Shown one piece after another: positions 33,925 to 45,504 of a DNA stretch of 64,000 nt. Location: contig NC_134834.1 in assembly GCF_004210375.1 (NCBI RefSeq), forward strand, positions 151,189,009 to 151,253,008, written 5' to 3'. Position 1 is the first letter of the stretch. Every line of letters starts with the position of its first letter. The notes beneath the pieces are model-generated. The model was not told where the DNA came from, ran no database searches, and saw only the letters and a program-made list of their open reading frames with translations. The position numbers and the translations under genes were made by a program. Source of the DNA: Tachypleus tridentatus (taxonomy: Eukaryota; Arthropoda; Merostomata; Xiphosura; Limulidae).

Positions 33925-35680
33925 ATGCCTCCTCTACATGCAGGACCAGTATTTTCATCCCACCTACAGCAGACTGTGTTTAACTTCCTAGAGCACTGTG
34001 TTATTTCTTAGTCAGATTAGCCTGTTCAGTCTTACACGTGTGTATTGTTACTTGTGAACTTATCTGACTTGGCGATCCAGGGTTTGATCCAGCCCTTTAC
34101 ATCCTAGGGATGCTAGAAATGTAGCATTTTATAACTCTCACCAAGAGTTTGTTTGTTAAGCTTATTTCTATGCTACTTTTTAGAAGAGAAAATGCTAACG
34201 TTAGGATATTTTAAAAATATATCTGTTTATGTTTTAAAGCAATCTTTTCTTTAAACTTTCGGCTTTTAATGAGGCTTTGAAGTAACATACATTCCTCATT
34301 TTTTTCTGTTACTGAACAGATCTTATTATTTGCATAACATCTGGATACTTTGAAGGACTCAACTATTTAATGTTGTAATAGCTATACCTGTACCACTTAA
34401 CATGTGACTTGTGGTTTCTGAAGTTAATTGACACTTACATAATTTTGTTTTGATTTTATTCTCTGTAATTGACCTACTTCCATTATTAACACCAATACTC
34501 AGGGTTGTACTTTTTAGGACTCAAATGTAATTTATATTTGGCATCTAAGAATACTTTCTTGTATATGAAACAGAACCATCAACACTTCAAGTTTTAAGAA
34601 AGTTAATTAACAAATGTATTAAAATTAAGAGATCATGAAAGGTGTAGCAGCAAAGAATACATTACTAAATTTTGAACACTTTTAACCTTTGAACTTAATA
34701 TTTGTGTGAATACCAAAGCTGAGAAAGCATGAATTTAGTGTTCAAAATTCATTTTTTAAATTCACAAGTTTCCTTTAATAACCTTTAATTAATAGTTTTT
34801 TTATATTAAAAAGAAAATTATTTAAGGATAATTATTTTGTATATTAGGACCTAATAGCTAGTCTTAGTTAAAACACTCTTTGAAGTAACTGTGAAAACAG
34901 TTAAGGTTTAGAGTGTTCATTGTGATGTTTATAAGTGCTGCTGTATTGTTCTTTCAGCATTTTGTAAAATTGCCAAAAGACTTTCAGAATAGCTTTTACA
35001 GTCACAGAACTCTTAGTGCCCTATTTCACAACTTACCTTGATCAGACATCTCACAACAGCAACTATTTTTATACATCAGAACTGTTAGACCAGGTTATTA
35101 AGATCTTTTGACACTTTAGCATTTTGTAAATTGTAGAAGAGAGTTCTTTCTGTTAAACAGTACTTACAGTTACTTCTAAAATAAAAGTTATATTTTTCAT
35201 TACAACTTAAGCAGACTCTTTCTAATCTTTAAATTTTATATTTATAATCTTACACAGCCAGTTTAGAAACTAAACAAGAATTATATGTAGATATTATACA
35301 ATTATTTTGTAAGGAAAGAAATGAAGCTATTTTTTTTTTTCAGTCTTGAAACTAAATTACTACTTCTGTGTAACATTCACATTTTTTCCTCCTAATACAA
35401 AGGCCATTTAGTTGTAAACATGCCTGGTTGTTTAGTGGATCAATGCTAAGAAGAATGTATTATGAAATGGAAGTTACATGATAAGTCATATCTTGGTATG
35501 GTTCTCTGGTACTGAAATTGAACAGAAAGTTTAGTATTTCTTGGTTCTCTTTGCTGGTTGTTTCCCATAACATTTATTTTTGCATTGTGTCTGTATACTT
35601 TATTAAAACTTACTTGTCTCTGATGGAAAGAAAAAGTAAAGCAATTTTAACAGCCAGTGCAAATTTTATTAAGTTTCTTA
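33925..35680 (+). other. probable synaptobrevin 3'UTR and downstream sequence
   Basis: AT-rich with no reading frame of note. AATAAA-like strings occur (for example near 35183), but none can be assigned as the poly(A) signal. Confidence 0.35.
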
Positions 35681-35682
35681 CT

Positions 35683-35945
35683 TGTTAGATCTCTGGGTAT
35701 ATTATTTTCTTCTGAAATAAGTTGGTCAATAATAAGTTTATTAACTTGCAACGATAAAATTTGGGGTTTAATTCTCTGCTGTGGGCAGTGTGCATATAGA
35801 ATTAAAAATTAATAGATTAAATGATTTATTGTTTAATTAATTTAAATTAAACATGACAGATAGTTGATTAAATTTTTAAGATGTATCAAAGTTTTCCTTC
35901 CTTAATAATTCAACTTTGTTTCATCCATTTCTTGATATGTATAAG
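35683..35945 (+). repeat. about 260-bp interspersed repeat, copy 1 (SINE-like head)
   Basis: Diverged direct repeat of 40701-40945. Shared strings include 'agtttattaactt', 'gggtttaattct' versus 'gggtgtaatattct', and 'gatagttgatt' versus 'aatagttgatt'. The inner part 'tttggggtttaattctctgc' then 'tgtgggca' resembles the T-arm region of tRNA-derived SINEs. Confidence 0.6.
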
Positions 35946-36082
35946 TTTACTGAAGTTATTTAATGTTTAATAAAATTAAATTAAACAGAAATACTTGAAT
36001 AAATTTTTAAGATAAATCAAATTTATTTCCTCTGTTGAAGATTCAAGTTTTTGTTACTTTTCTGTGACATATATGACTTTAA

Positions 36083-36253
36083 CACATTGGCTCCTACACA
36101 ACCCACAGGTGAGTCATGCTCTGTTTTCTTTTTGAAGGACCACTTACTGGCTGGGACACAACAGCCACATAAACACTTTTTCTAAAAAAATAATTGTAAA
36201 TGAGTAGAGGGACCCTGGAAAGTATCAGCAAAATAGGCTTAGGAGCCAACGTG
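36083..36253. mobile_element. piggyBac-like MITE
   Basis: Inverted 14-bp termini CACATTGGCTCCTA and (inward from the right) CACGTTGGCTCCTA are flanked on both sides by TTAA (36079-36082 and 36254-36257), the target duplication of piggyBac. It is 171 bp, non-coding, with 'gagggaccctgg' inside. Non-autonomous. Confidence 0.8.
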
Positions 36254-36257
36254 TTAA

Positions 36258-37430
36258 TTGGGTTATATTTGATCTCGAGGAAAGCATTATAGATAAAGTT
36301 TAGAAATTATCATGTTTAATAGAAGAGTTTTAAGTAAAACAGGATGCTAGTCACAATTATAAATTTTCTATATATTTTTTTTACAAATATTTATTTTTGT
36401 ATTTATTTTTTGTTGTTTTTTTTATAAGATGAATTGTATACATTTTTTCAGTGTTTAGGTATAAAATCCTAAAATCTTTTTAGAATTCCTTAAGACAAAA
36501 ATACAAAACTTTAGGCTGAACACTTTCAAAAAGTGGGTGTTTCTTCATCAGAGACAAAATATATTATTCCCTATTTGTATCTGATAACAAAGGTCAAACT
36601 TTTTGAGTTACTGGGTTTTATATTTCTGTCTTTAATTGGTTTTTGAACTTACACATTTTCCTAACATTATTAGAAATGTTTGTATCAGATTATTTTGTAT
36701 TTGAAAGTTTTAGCAAGACAAAATTCTCAATTCTTTGTTATTTACTTTATTAAGTTAAAAGAACGTGTACAGTTTAACACATTCTTCAGTTTTAATGTGT
36801 AATATTTGAAATTTTATTTTCAGGTCAAAATGTAAGAATAATTTAATTTTGCTTTAACTGAAAATTTAGATGTTTCATCATATCATTCACAGGTCCAATC
36901 ATTTCAATTTTGTTGGAATAATTCTTGTTTTTAATTCCAGATTATACCATTATGATGATAACCTTCAAAATTCTAATGTTTCTATATTTTAAGGGTTTCG
37001 TATAATGTGATACAATAAAGTTCTTGTGGAGGTGAAATGAAACAACACTGAAATATTAGCCAATCGAAAATGATATTGATAATTAACCCATATTAGTTTC
37101 ATTAGAAACATATCAAAACAACCCACCTAGCAAGAATAAGAAATAATTTCCATATTGGAATTTCATTCTCACAACAAAGAAATAGACAAAAACAGAAGTA
37201 ATTTATATAAACAATGTTACCACAAATGGCTGTGTGATAAATCATCCAAAATCAGTAGAAAAATTAATATAAATTAATAGTTCTTATCTTTCTGCTCAGA
37301 TTTTGATTGTTTCTAGGCTGGTGTTCCTATTTCATATCCTTATGGTTGATATTTCTGAATGATTTTACTTTCGTTAAATTTTATTTGAAGACTATTTCAA
37401 TAAATAACTTGTTTTAGTATTGTACTTTTT
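36258..37430. other. AT-rich non-coding sequence
   Basis: Nothing recognisable except several AATAAA-like strings (for example tacaataaag near 37010). Confidence 0.4.
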
Positions 37431-37437
37431 TTTTCAG

Positions 37438-37496
37438 TTGCATGTGCAGCTATTAAGATTTTCAATTTCATAATTATTGTGACTTTCTTCATGTAA
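37438..37496 (+). CDS. candidate alternative last exon of synaptobrevin
   Basis: A strong acceptor (ten T then cag, about 37425-37437) precedes a segment that, joined in phase 1 to the transmembrane exon, reads V-ACAAIKIFNFIIIVTFFM and then TAA. The tail is hydrophobic with one Lys. Alternative C-terminal exons are known for vertebrate VAMP1 and insect n-syb, which makes this plausible, but no homologue of the tail was recognised. It may be chance. Confidence 0.3.
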
Positions 37497-38045
37497 AGGT
37501 GTAATAATTACAGGTAAAATCTATCAAATGTTGATCTTAAATTAGAAAGATAAAGTTATAAATTACATAGGTGTTATATCTGTTTAAATACTTCTTTCTA
37601 ATCTATATCTTAAAGAAATGATTTTAAAAAGTTATTGCAGATGTTTTGTTAGGATCTGTAAACTATCTGTAGAAATATGTATAAATTACATCCGTATGAA
37701 TATAACTATTATGTGATATACCAGTACTTCTTGAAGGTGATGTGATGTACCTAACGTTGTCAAAATATAATAAAGTTACATTGACACAATTCTGATCTTT
37801 GCCTGCTTTATTAGGTTTAAATGTCAGAGGTTAATATAATAACTTATAAACATATTTATCTCCATATTAACAAACACTCGTGTAAAGTTTTAACTTTTCA
37901 ACTTATTACTGATTTCTGGTAGCAATCAACCTTTTGTTTTTTTGAGAGTCTAGACTGCTAATTTTATGTCACTTCTATTACCCTACTAACTTCATATTAC
38001 AAGTCCTAACTTTTACATAATTTACAAAACCTTACAGTGGAGTTT
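37497..38045. other. AT-rich non-coding sequence
   Basis: No feature seen apart from an AATAAA-like string near 37768. Confidence 0.4.
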
Positions 38046-38049
38046 CAAA

Positions 38050-38190
38050 GTATTGTACTGGTGATCCAGACCAAGATAACTATTTATCTTTATTTTAGTT
38101 ACATATGGGGTGATCCAGACCAAAGATAATTATTTATTTTTATTTTACTTACACGGAAGTTATTCAGACTAAGATAATTACATTATGTAA
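38050..38190. repeat. tandem repeat, about 57 bp, three diverged copies
   Basis: Units share 'ggtgatccagaccaagataa' then 'ctatttatctttattttagt'. The third copy is partial. Confidence 0.7.
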
Positions 38191-38431
38191 CACAAATTTT
38201 GTTCCTGGAGAGTATGTTATTTCTTAATTGCTTATGTTGTAAAAGTACAGAAAATGGTCATTATTCCCTTCAAACTTTACTTTTGTGACATGGATAATGA
38301 AATTTAGAAATTAAACTATTTTCTGTGTAAAAATGGGCAAATTTGCATGTTTTCATTTACATAAATGTCTGAATAAAACAATACACGAATCAAGCTTTAC
38401 ATGTATCTATACTAAAGATGTACAAAAATGT

Positions 38432-39681
38432 TTAGAAGTGAGTAGTTTTTCGAGATTTGCAACTGTAATGTAAATCACTTTCATGCATCAGCCTCCAAAT
38501 GTAGTCTCCCATCATGTTTTTGTTATACGCTCCTTGGTAGCAGCATTCAAAGTCCAGTATATGTTGGTGAAAGCACTCACCTTGCTCCTCTGAGTATGCT
38601 TCCATGTTCTCCTTGAATTTATCAAGATGAGCATCAAGGATATGGACTTTCAGGAACTTCCTCCAGCCAATTTGCCGTAGTTCTTCACCAGAGCCTCAAC
38701 CAGTTTCACATAATTTTCGGCCTTGTGATTGCTCAAGAAACCTCAAACCACTGCGACAAAGCTTTTTTTTTACCTTCGTACTGAGGTTCTTTGGGAATTC
38801 TGTGCACTCCAAGATCATCTTTATTTGTGGTCCAACGAAGACACCAGCTTTGCCTCAGACAGCTTAGGGAAGAAGTGTCGAAGGTACTTGAAGGCTGCAA
38901 ACTCCTTACCAAGAGCTGTGACAAAGTGTTTCATAAGACCCAGTTTTATGTACAGTGATGGGAACAACACCTCCTGGAGGTCCGCTAGTGGCTCACACTT
39001 GGCACTTGTGCTTCCCCACACAGAACTCAGTCCGTTGTGGCCAGTACTTCCTGTTGTAGTGTGCCGCAGTGTCCCTGCTGTCCCAAAGGCAAAGTTAATA
39101 GGGAAACGTGGTAAAGCCTCCTTGGAGACCCATCAGGAATGCCACCATTTTAAAGTCTCCAACAACCTCCCAGCCATACTCATCATACTTCAAGGCTTCT
39201 AGCAAGGTCTTGGAATAGCGAACTTTAAGGCTCTCTTTTTCCCCTCTGTATCATCCTGCAAAGGAGAAAAATAAGATTATTATGAAAAATAAATTTATTT
39301 CATCCACAAATAATGGATGAAATAATAACCTCTTGGTTTGTGCGAAATATTTTGTGATATTTTTTCTATACTATTGGAAATCGAAAAAAATATTTAAATT
39401 TTAAAAGGTCTAAATTTTGTATCAACCTTCAAGCTTGATGCTTACTCTTCAAACAAGCAAAAATTGTCAGTCTTACCTTCTAGAATTTTTTGCAGTGTTC
39501 ACAAGTAAAATGAGGTGCTGCCCAGGGTTTGTTTTGATCCCCGACAGACATGCCGAAATATGTCTTGTAGGCTTCATATATTGTAGCAGATGCTGTTGCA
39601 GAGTATTTTTTCACTCTTGATAAATTGGTCACATACACAGCAGAATGCGTCTGGAGAATGCTTGCAGCTTCTTGATGCCAT
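38432..39681 (-). pseudogene. broken member of an unnamed repeated invertebrate gene family (two-exon)
   Basis: The minus strand from ATG 39681 (MASRSCKHSPDAFCCVCDQF) has paired cysteines, then after a frame change 'AYKTYFGMSVGDQNKPWAAP' and HFTCEHCKK. A likely intron separates this from exon 2: donor gtaagac near 39475, acceptor ctcctttgcag near 39255. Exon 2 reads EALKYDEYGWEVVGDFKMV, GGFTTFPCYLCLWDSRDTAA with HYNRKYW, LFPSLYIKLGLMKHFVTALG and FLSNHKAENYVKLVEALVKN, and ends MMGDYIWRLMHESDLHY...TTHF, stop (38432-38434). I remember this protein as a multicopy family of unknown function in spiders, aphids and Hydra. Frameshifts and stops occur near 39590, 38815, 38755 and 38650, so this copy is dead. 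The Cys pattern suggests metal binding; function is unknown. Confidence 0.75.
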
Positions 39682-39787
39682 CTCTGATAAAAATCAGATA
39701 CGTCTATGTGCTCACTTAGGCAGCTAGAACTATACCGAAGTGGTGAGTCTCTGTATATATATTACTATGGAAAGTTCTGGAAAGTTT

Positions 39788-40061
39788 TTGTTTGTTTTTG
39801 AATTTCGCACAAAGCTACTCAAGGGCAATCTGCGCCAGCCGTCCTTAATTTAGCAGTGTAAGACTAGAGGGAAGGCAGCTAGTCATCACCACCCACCGCC
39901 AACTTTTGGGCTACTCTTTTACCAACGAATAGTGGGATTGACCGTTACATTATAACGCCCCACGGCTGAAAGTGCGAGCATGTTTAGTGCGACGGGGATT
40001 CGAACCCGCGACCCTCAGATTTCGAGTCGAACGCCTTAACCTACCTGGCCATGCCGGGGCC
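39788..40061 (-). mobile_element. tRNA-derived SINE, family 1 (well preserved)
   Basis: Minus-strand copy with head 'ggccccggcatggccaggta', B box 'gggttcgaatcccc', the central 'accacccaccgccaac' block and a terminal 'tgcgcagattgcc'-type module with a caaac tail. The likely target duplication is GAAAGTT (39780-39786 and 40064-40070). It lies about 100 bp upstream of the pseudogene at 38.4-39.7 kb. Confidence 0.93.
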
Positions 40062-40700
40062 TAGAAAGTTCTTGAAAATTCTTGTAATTTCGAGAAAATT
40101 CTCTATCAGCTACTCAGCACTGAATCTACCTGGAATGTTCTAGAAAATGGATAAATATGAAAATTTCATTATCCAGGTCACAAAAGCAAAGTTTGAAGAG
40201 AAAAATAGGTCTTTTTCATTTACTTTAGGCATAAGCAATTTGGAAATAACACTGTTTGCCCAGGAACAAGAAGAATTAGAAGTTTTGTTTCATAGTTATT
40301 TAAGCATTTAATGGCCATTGTAGTGTTTTAGTGCTTGCATAAGAATAATAATATTCTATATTTGTTTCACGCTTATTTTTGTGCGGAAACGATTAAAAGG
40401 AAATCTAGCACTGAGTAGTGAGTTCAGTTTATAAGTGTATATTATTTCCATGTTTTATAAATAAGTTTCATGTCTCGCCACTAGATGACAACACCCATTA
40501 TATATAACATCAGTTTGACTTCACATGAAATCTGCAAAAACAAATTCTGTGACAGTAAATAGAGAATCTAAATTAATACTTAAGCTACCAAAAAGATAAG
40601 GTATTTATAGAATTGATTGGTTACGTATTAATCTATTTTTTCTTAAACATTCGATGAAGCCGAGTCTAGCAAGTGTGTGTAGATTCTTGACCTGATAATG
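40062..40700. other. non-coding
   Basis: No coding or repeat signal apart from a CTCF-like string 'cgccactagatgac' at about 40477-40490. Confidence 0.4.
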
Positions 40701-40945
40701 TTAAATCTGTGGATATATTATTTCTACTGAAACACAGTGAGTCAATAGTTAGTTTATTAACTTACAAAGCTAAAATGTGGGGTGTAATATTCTGTTGTGG
40801 ACAAATTGCAGATAGTATTGAGTAATAGATTAAATTATTAAGAGTGTAATTATTTTAAATTAAATATGAGAAATAGTTGATTCGATTTTAACGATAAATC
40901 AAACCTTTTCCCTCTTTAATAATTCCATTTTGTTTCAGTTACATA
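40701..40945 (+). repeat. about 260-bp interspersed repeat, copy 2
   Basis: Direct, diverged copy of 35683-35945; see that entry. The part 'aaattgcagatagtattgag' resembles the SINE 3' module. Confidence 0.6.
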
Positions 40946-41765
40946 CATACGAACAATGTAGTTCCTATTAATTTACATGACTCGAGCATGTAAAGAGGTC
41001 AACTGTATACATATGCAGTAAGTTGGAAGGTGTAGGTTATGTAAATATCTCCTTCACATTGATCCAGAATGCTGGGATATTTGTACCATCCTGGAGGGAA
41101 CCCTTCATGACCTTAATAATATACGTGCTACTAATTAATTACAAAAATGAAACTAATGTTTACTTGTTAACCTCCTTAAAGGAAATTGCTTAAAAAATAA
41201 AGGAAACAAGTAAAAAAAATGTACAATAATGAAATGTGATGTAGGGATTACTGTGCCAAACATTATAAATGAAGGTAGGGATGAGTACACTAGTATTACA
41301 AATCTCACTACACAAGTAGCCAAATCTTTCCTAGAACACGTTTTAATATTTAGGCTTCCACTAGAGATGTAGTGTAGTCCATATAACAAGAGCACGTCTT
41401 ATTATGTCCACAACTGTGGTAGTACAGAATATAAATAATCAGAGTTCCTTGTTCATGTTTCATCAGAACAAAATGTTATTATTATGTTGTTTTTTTCATT
41501 TCACAGAATAACAAGAAACTTAGAAAAGAGCAAGTCTGAAATAATGATTTAAAGAAAAAGCTAAAATCACCTGCTGCCATCTTTCTTGTTCTAAAGGAAA
41601 AGTACGCACTGGTTTCAATGACTTTACGTGGTACGAGAAAGAGGAAATTTGAAATCTGACTGTGTAGGCCTCAAACCTTGTTTATAAATACCGAACAGTT
41701 AGATATTGAACCATAGCTAATTATTAACTTGTGGGGAAAATTCTGATTTATATATGATTCATCAA
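40946..41765. other. non-coding
   Basis: Nothing recognisable. The 80-codon minus-strand frame at 41153-41395 has no known motif. Confidence 0.4.
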
Positions 41766-41770
41766 GGGAC

Positions 41771-41998
41771 ATTGAGATTCATTAGTTTGTTAGAGGATGT
41801 TCTGTCATTAGAGGGACTATTGAGATTCATTAGTTTGATAGAGGATGTTCTGTCATCAGAGGGACTATTGAGATTCATTAGTTTGATAGAGGATGTTCTG
41901 TCATTAGAGGGACTATTGAGATTCATTAGTTTGATAGAGGATGTTCTGTCATTAGAGGGACTATTGAGATTCATTAGTTTGATAGAGGGTGTTCTGTC
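41771..41998. repeat. 48-bp minisatellite, five copies
   Basis: Units start at 41771, 41819, 41867, 41915 and 41963 with the consensus beginning 'attgagattcattagtttga'. The period is exactly 16 codons, which leaves long open frames on both strands. No promoter or splice context suggests translation. Confidence 0.95.
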
Positions 41999-42201
41999 AA
42001 GGTCTGTTTATACTTGCAACATTGTGTCGAAACTTGTATTTCTCAACTTACTGGAAAATATTACTTTAGAGTAGTATATAATAAACCAAACTCATAAAAC
42101 AGTGCAATAAACATTAAATAAAAAAGACTGTCTTAAGAACTTATTAACTTGATAGTTGTGCTACAACTTTTCTCAGAGACTCACGCTACTTTAAAAATAT
42201 A

Positions 42202-43370
42202 CTCTTCAAAAATAGAAACGCAAAAGGCAAAATTTGAGACATATTGTTAACAAGTTTATTCCGGGTAGTTCTGTATGACATGTGTGAAACTTTGCACATT
42301 CACTGCTGAACATCCAAAGTCTGCAAAGACAAAGTTCACGCTCACTAGTTGAAGTTTAACGTCACTCAACGTCAATAACGAGTATGCCCCCCGTGAGCAT
42401 CAATAATTGCTTGGCATCTCCTGCCCATGGAAGCGATGAGATGACGAATCACATCCTGTGGAATGGCTGTCCACTCAGCCTGCAAAGCTGCTGCAAGCTG
42501 AGGTAGAATCTGCGGTTGAGGTTGTCGCCGTCGCAGACGTCGGTCCAATTCGTCCCAAAGATGTTCGATGGGGTTTAAATCTGGTGATCTGGAGGGCCAG
42601 GGAAGAACGTTGATGTTGTGGTGTCTCAAGAAGACAGTGGTGAGTCGGGTTGTGTGAGGACGGGCGTTGTCATGTTGAAAAACGTCGTTGACGTTCACCA
42701 TGATGGGTTGCACATGGGGCCTAAGAATCTCGTCGACGGTTGCGTACGGCCTGATCGGAAATCCTACGCAGCCCTGGTATGGTTGAGGCAGTAGACGTCG
42801 CAGTGGTGGTCCTATCCCGAAGGTGACGTAACCTTCGTAACGTAAGGTGATGTATCGATCTTGTGTGGGCGTGGTCACACGAGGTCTGCCAGATCGTGGA
42901 CGGTCACAAGTTGATCCATGTTGTTGGTGACGATTCCATAGCCTTGTGATGGTGCTTGGGTGGACATTCACAGCTCTGGCAACATCTGATCGAGATTCGC
43001 CTGTTTCCAAGCGACCAATGGCGTTGTTGCATTGTGCTTCAGTCAGTCTTGGCGTAACTGTATTGCGTGTCGGTGGCTTAACACTGAGCTATGGAAACCG
43101 AGAACCCGTCACTTTTATAGGGATTTTGCACATGTTGCACTTGCAGAACATGCAGATCTCTCACACAAATTTATTGGACACGAATGCGTTTTGGCGAAAA
43201 ATCCGATGTTTTCCTCCGTTTTCAAAGTGCACAACTTTTATTGTCATTTTGGTCTGACAATCAGTGCCTTAATACGTGTAACATCACATACTCTGAGATT
43301 GTAACGTTATTACATATATTTCTCTTTAAAATAACAAAAATATCCCTTTTGCGTTTCTTGTTTTGAAGAG
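42202..43370 (-). mobile_element. Tc1-like transposon (internally deleted)
   Basis: About 28-bp inverted termini ('ctcttcaaaaatagaaacgc' at the left; inward right 'ctcttcaaaacaagaaacgc') are flanked by TA (42200-42201 and 43371-43372). It contains one truncated transposase reading frame. At about 1.17 kb it is shorter than a typical autonomous Tc1 element of about 1.6 kb. Confidence 0.92.
42372..43075 (-). pseudogene. Tc1-like transposase with in-frame internal deletion
   Basis: The open frame (43075 to 42372) keeps the N-terminal paired-type helix-turn-helix (PRLTEAQCNNAIGRLETGES, SDVARAVNVHPSTITRLWNR, GRPRVTTPTQDRYI). It then jumps to the C-terminal catalytic half (DVFQHDNARPHTT with one catalytic Asp, 'WPSRSPDLNPIEHLWDELDR' with the DDE Glu). 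The segment holding the first catalytic Asp is missing. The 3' frame remains open through ...GHTRY, stop. There is no ATG at the start; a stop (TAG) lies just upstream of LSVKPP. A catalytically dead DNA-binding remnant, if expressed at all. Confidence 0.88.
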
Positions 43371-43465
43371 TATATATTTGCAAAAATTAAAACCCTCGAC
43401 AACAGTGAAGCTACAATTAAAACATACCTGTTTGTCATCCTGGGGGTTTAGATACAGAATTATAA

Positions 43466-43915
43466 TGTACATAATGTTAATTTACAGTAATGTATGTAAT
43501 GTTAGTTTACAGAAACATATGCTTGCAGTAGCATACGTAATATTTGTTTAGAGTAACATGCTTAATGTTAGTTTACAGTAATATACGACATGTTAGTGTA
43601 CAAAAACATAAAATTAGAGTAACATGCGTATTGTTAGTTTACAGGAACATAAGATTAGAGTAACATGCGTGTTGTTAGTTTACAGGAACGCAAGATTAGA
43701 GTAAGATGCGTAATGTTAGTTTACAGGAACATAACATTACAGTAACATGCGTAATATTAGTTTACAGGAACATGATATTAAAGTAACATACGTAATGTTA
43801 GTTTACAGGAACATAAGATTACAGTAATATACGTAATGTTAGCTTGTAGTAACGTATGTAATGTTAGTTTACAGTAGCAAACATAATGTTAGTTTATACT
43901 TATAGTAACAAACAA
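43466..43915. repeat. 41-bp minisatellite (with half units), about 11 copies
   Basis: Consensus 'gtaatgttagtttacaggaa' plus 'cataagattagagtaacatgc'. Edge units are half length. It starts about 95 bp after the Tc1 element. Confidence 0.9.
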
Positions 43916-44244
43916 GATATAGTTCAGTGTTTACTATTTCTGTATATATTTCTTTACTAAGCACATTAAAGATGTTTTATTTTCAGGGAACATACTACAT
44001 GTTTTGACAGAATATTAACCTGTCTTCTTCAGGGTTTATTTTTATTGTTAAGAAATGTCGGCCCCTAGTAACAGAATTATACCTAAATACAAAGTCAAGA
44101 CTGGTTAAAGCTAGTTGAATAAACTTAGCCAGGTCTGGCTGGATGTCGCTAGGATCAAAATAATAGTTTAGTGAAAGATAACCTTGTATTATCATTATTA
44201 TTATTGTTTTTATTAATTCTAAACAAAAAAATATATAGTTTTAG
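43916..44244. other. spacer between minisatellites
   Basis: Non-coding. The minus-strand frame 43995-44195 has no recognisable motif. Confidence 0.4.
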
Positions 44245-45500
44245 CTCATATAGGAAGCAATTAAGTAACAAGGTTATGTCATACATACAAATACATACAG
44301 GATTTGTTAAGTAACACGGTTATGCCATACATATATATAGATATAGGATTTGTTAAGTAACACGGTTATGCCATACATATATATAGATATATGATTTGCT
44401 AAATAACAAGGTTATGTCATACATATATATAGATATAGGATTTGTTAAGTAACAAGGTTATGTCATTCATTTATATAGATACAGGATGTGTTAAGTAACA
44501 AGGTTATGCCATACATATATATAGATACAGGATTAGTTAAGTAACAAGGTTATGTCATACATATATATATAGATATATGATTTTTTAAGTAACAAGGTTA
44601 TGTCATACATATATATAGATACAGGATTTGTTAAGTAACAAGGTTATGTCATACATATATATAGATATATGATTTGTTAAGTAACAAGGTTATGTCATTC
44701 ATGTATGTAGATACAGGATTTCTTAAGTAACAAGGTTATGCCATACATATATATAGATATAGGATTTGTTAAGTAACAAGGTTATGCCATACATATATAT
44801 AGATACAGGATTTGTTAAGTAACCCTGTTATGCCATACATATATATAGATAGAGGATTTGTTAAGTAACAAGGTTATGCCATACATATATATAGATACAG
44901 GATTTGTTAAGTAACCCTGTTATGCCATACATATATATAGATAGAGGATTTGTTAAGTAACAAGGTTATGCCATATATATATATATAGATACAGGATTTG
45001 TTAAGTAACCCTGTTATGCCATACATATATATAGATACAGTATTTGTTAAGTAACAAGGTTATGCCATACATATATATAGATACAGGATTTGTTAAGTAA
45101 CACGGTTATGCCATACATATATATAGATATAGGATTTGTTAAGTAACAAGGTTATGCCATACATATATATAGATATAGGATTTGTTAAGTAACAAGGTTA
45201 TGCCATACATATATATAGATACAGGATTTGTTAAGTAACAAGGTTATGCCATACATATATATAGATACAGGATTTGTTAAGTAACAAGGTTATGCTATAC
45301 ATATATATAGATACAGGATTTGTTACGTAACAAGGTTTTGTCATACATATATATAGATACAGGATTTGTTAAGTAACCCTGTTATGCCATACATATATAT
45401 ACATAGAGGATTTGTTAAGTAACAAGGTTATGCCATATATATATATAGAGATAGGATTTGTTAAGTAACACGGTTATGCCATATATATATACAGATATAG
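44245..45500. repeat. 46-bp minisatellite, about 27 copies
   Basis: Consensus 'aggatttgttaagtaacaag' plus 'gttatgccatacatatatat' and 'agatac'. Variants carry 'aaccctg' or 'aacacgg' for 'aacaagg'. The array runs directly into the 73-bp array. Confidence 0.97.
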
Positions 45501-45504
45501 GATT

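Noticed and set aside
38729-39202. 157-codon + strand frame
   Set aside because: It is antisense to the pseudogene, whose minus-strand translation has the conserved blocks.
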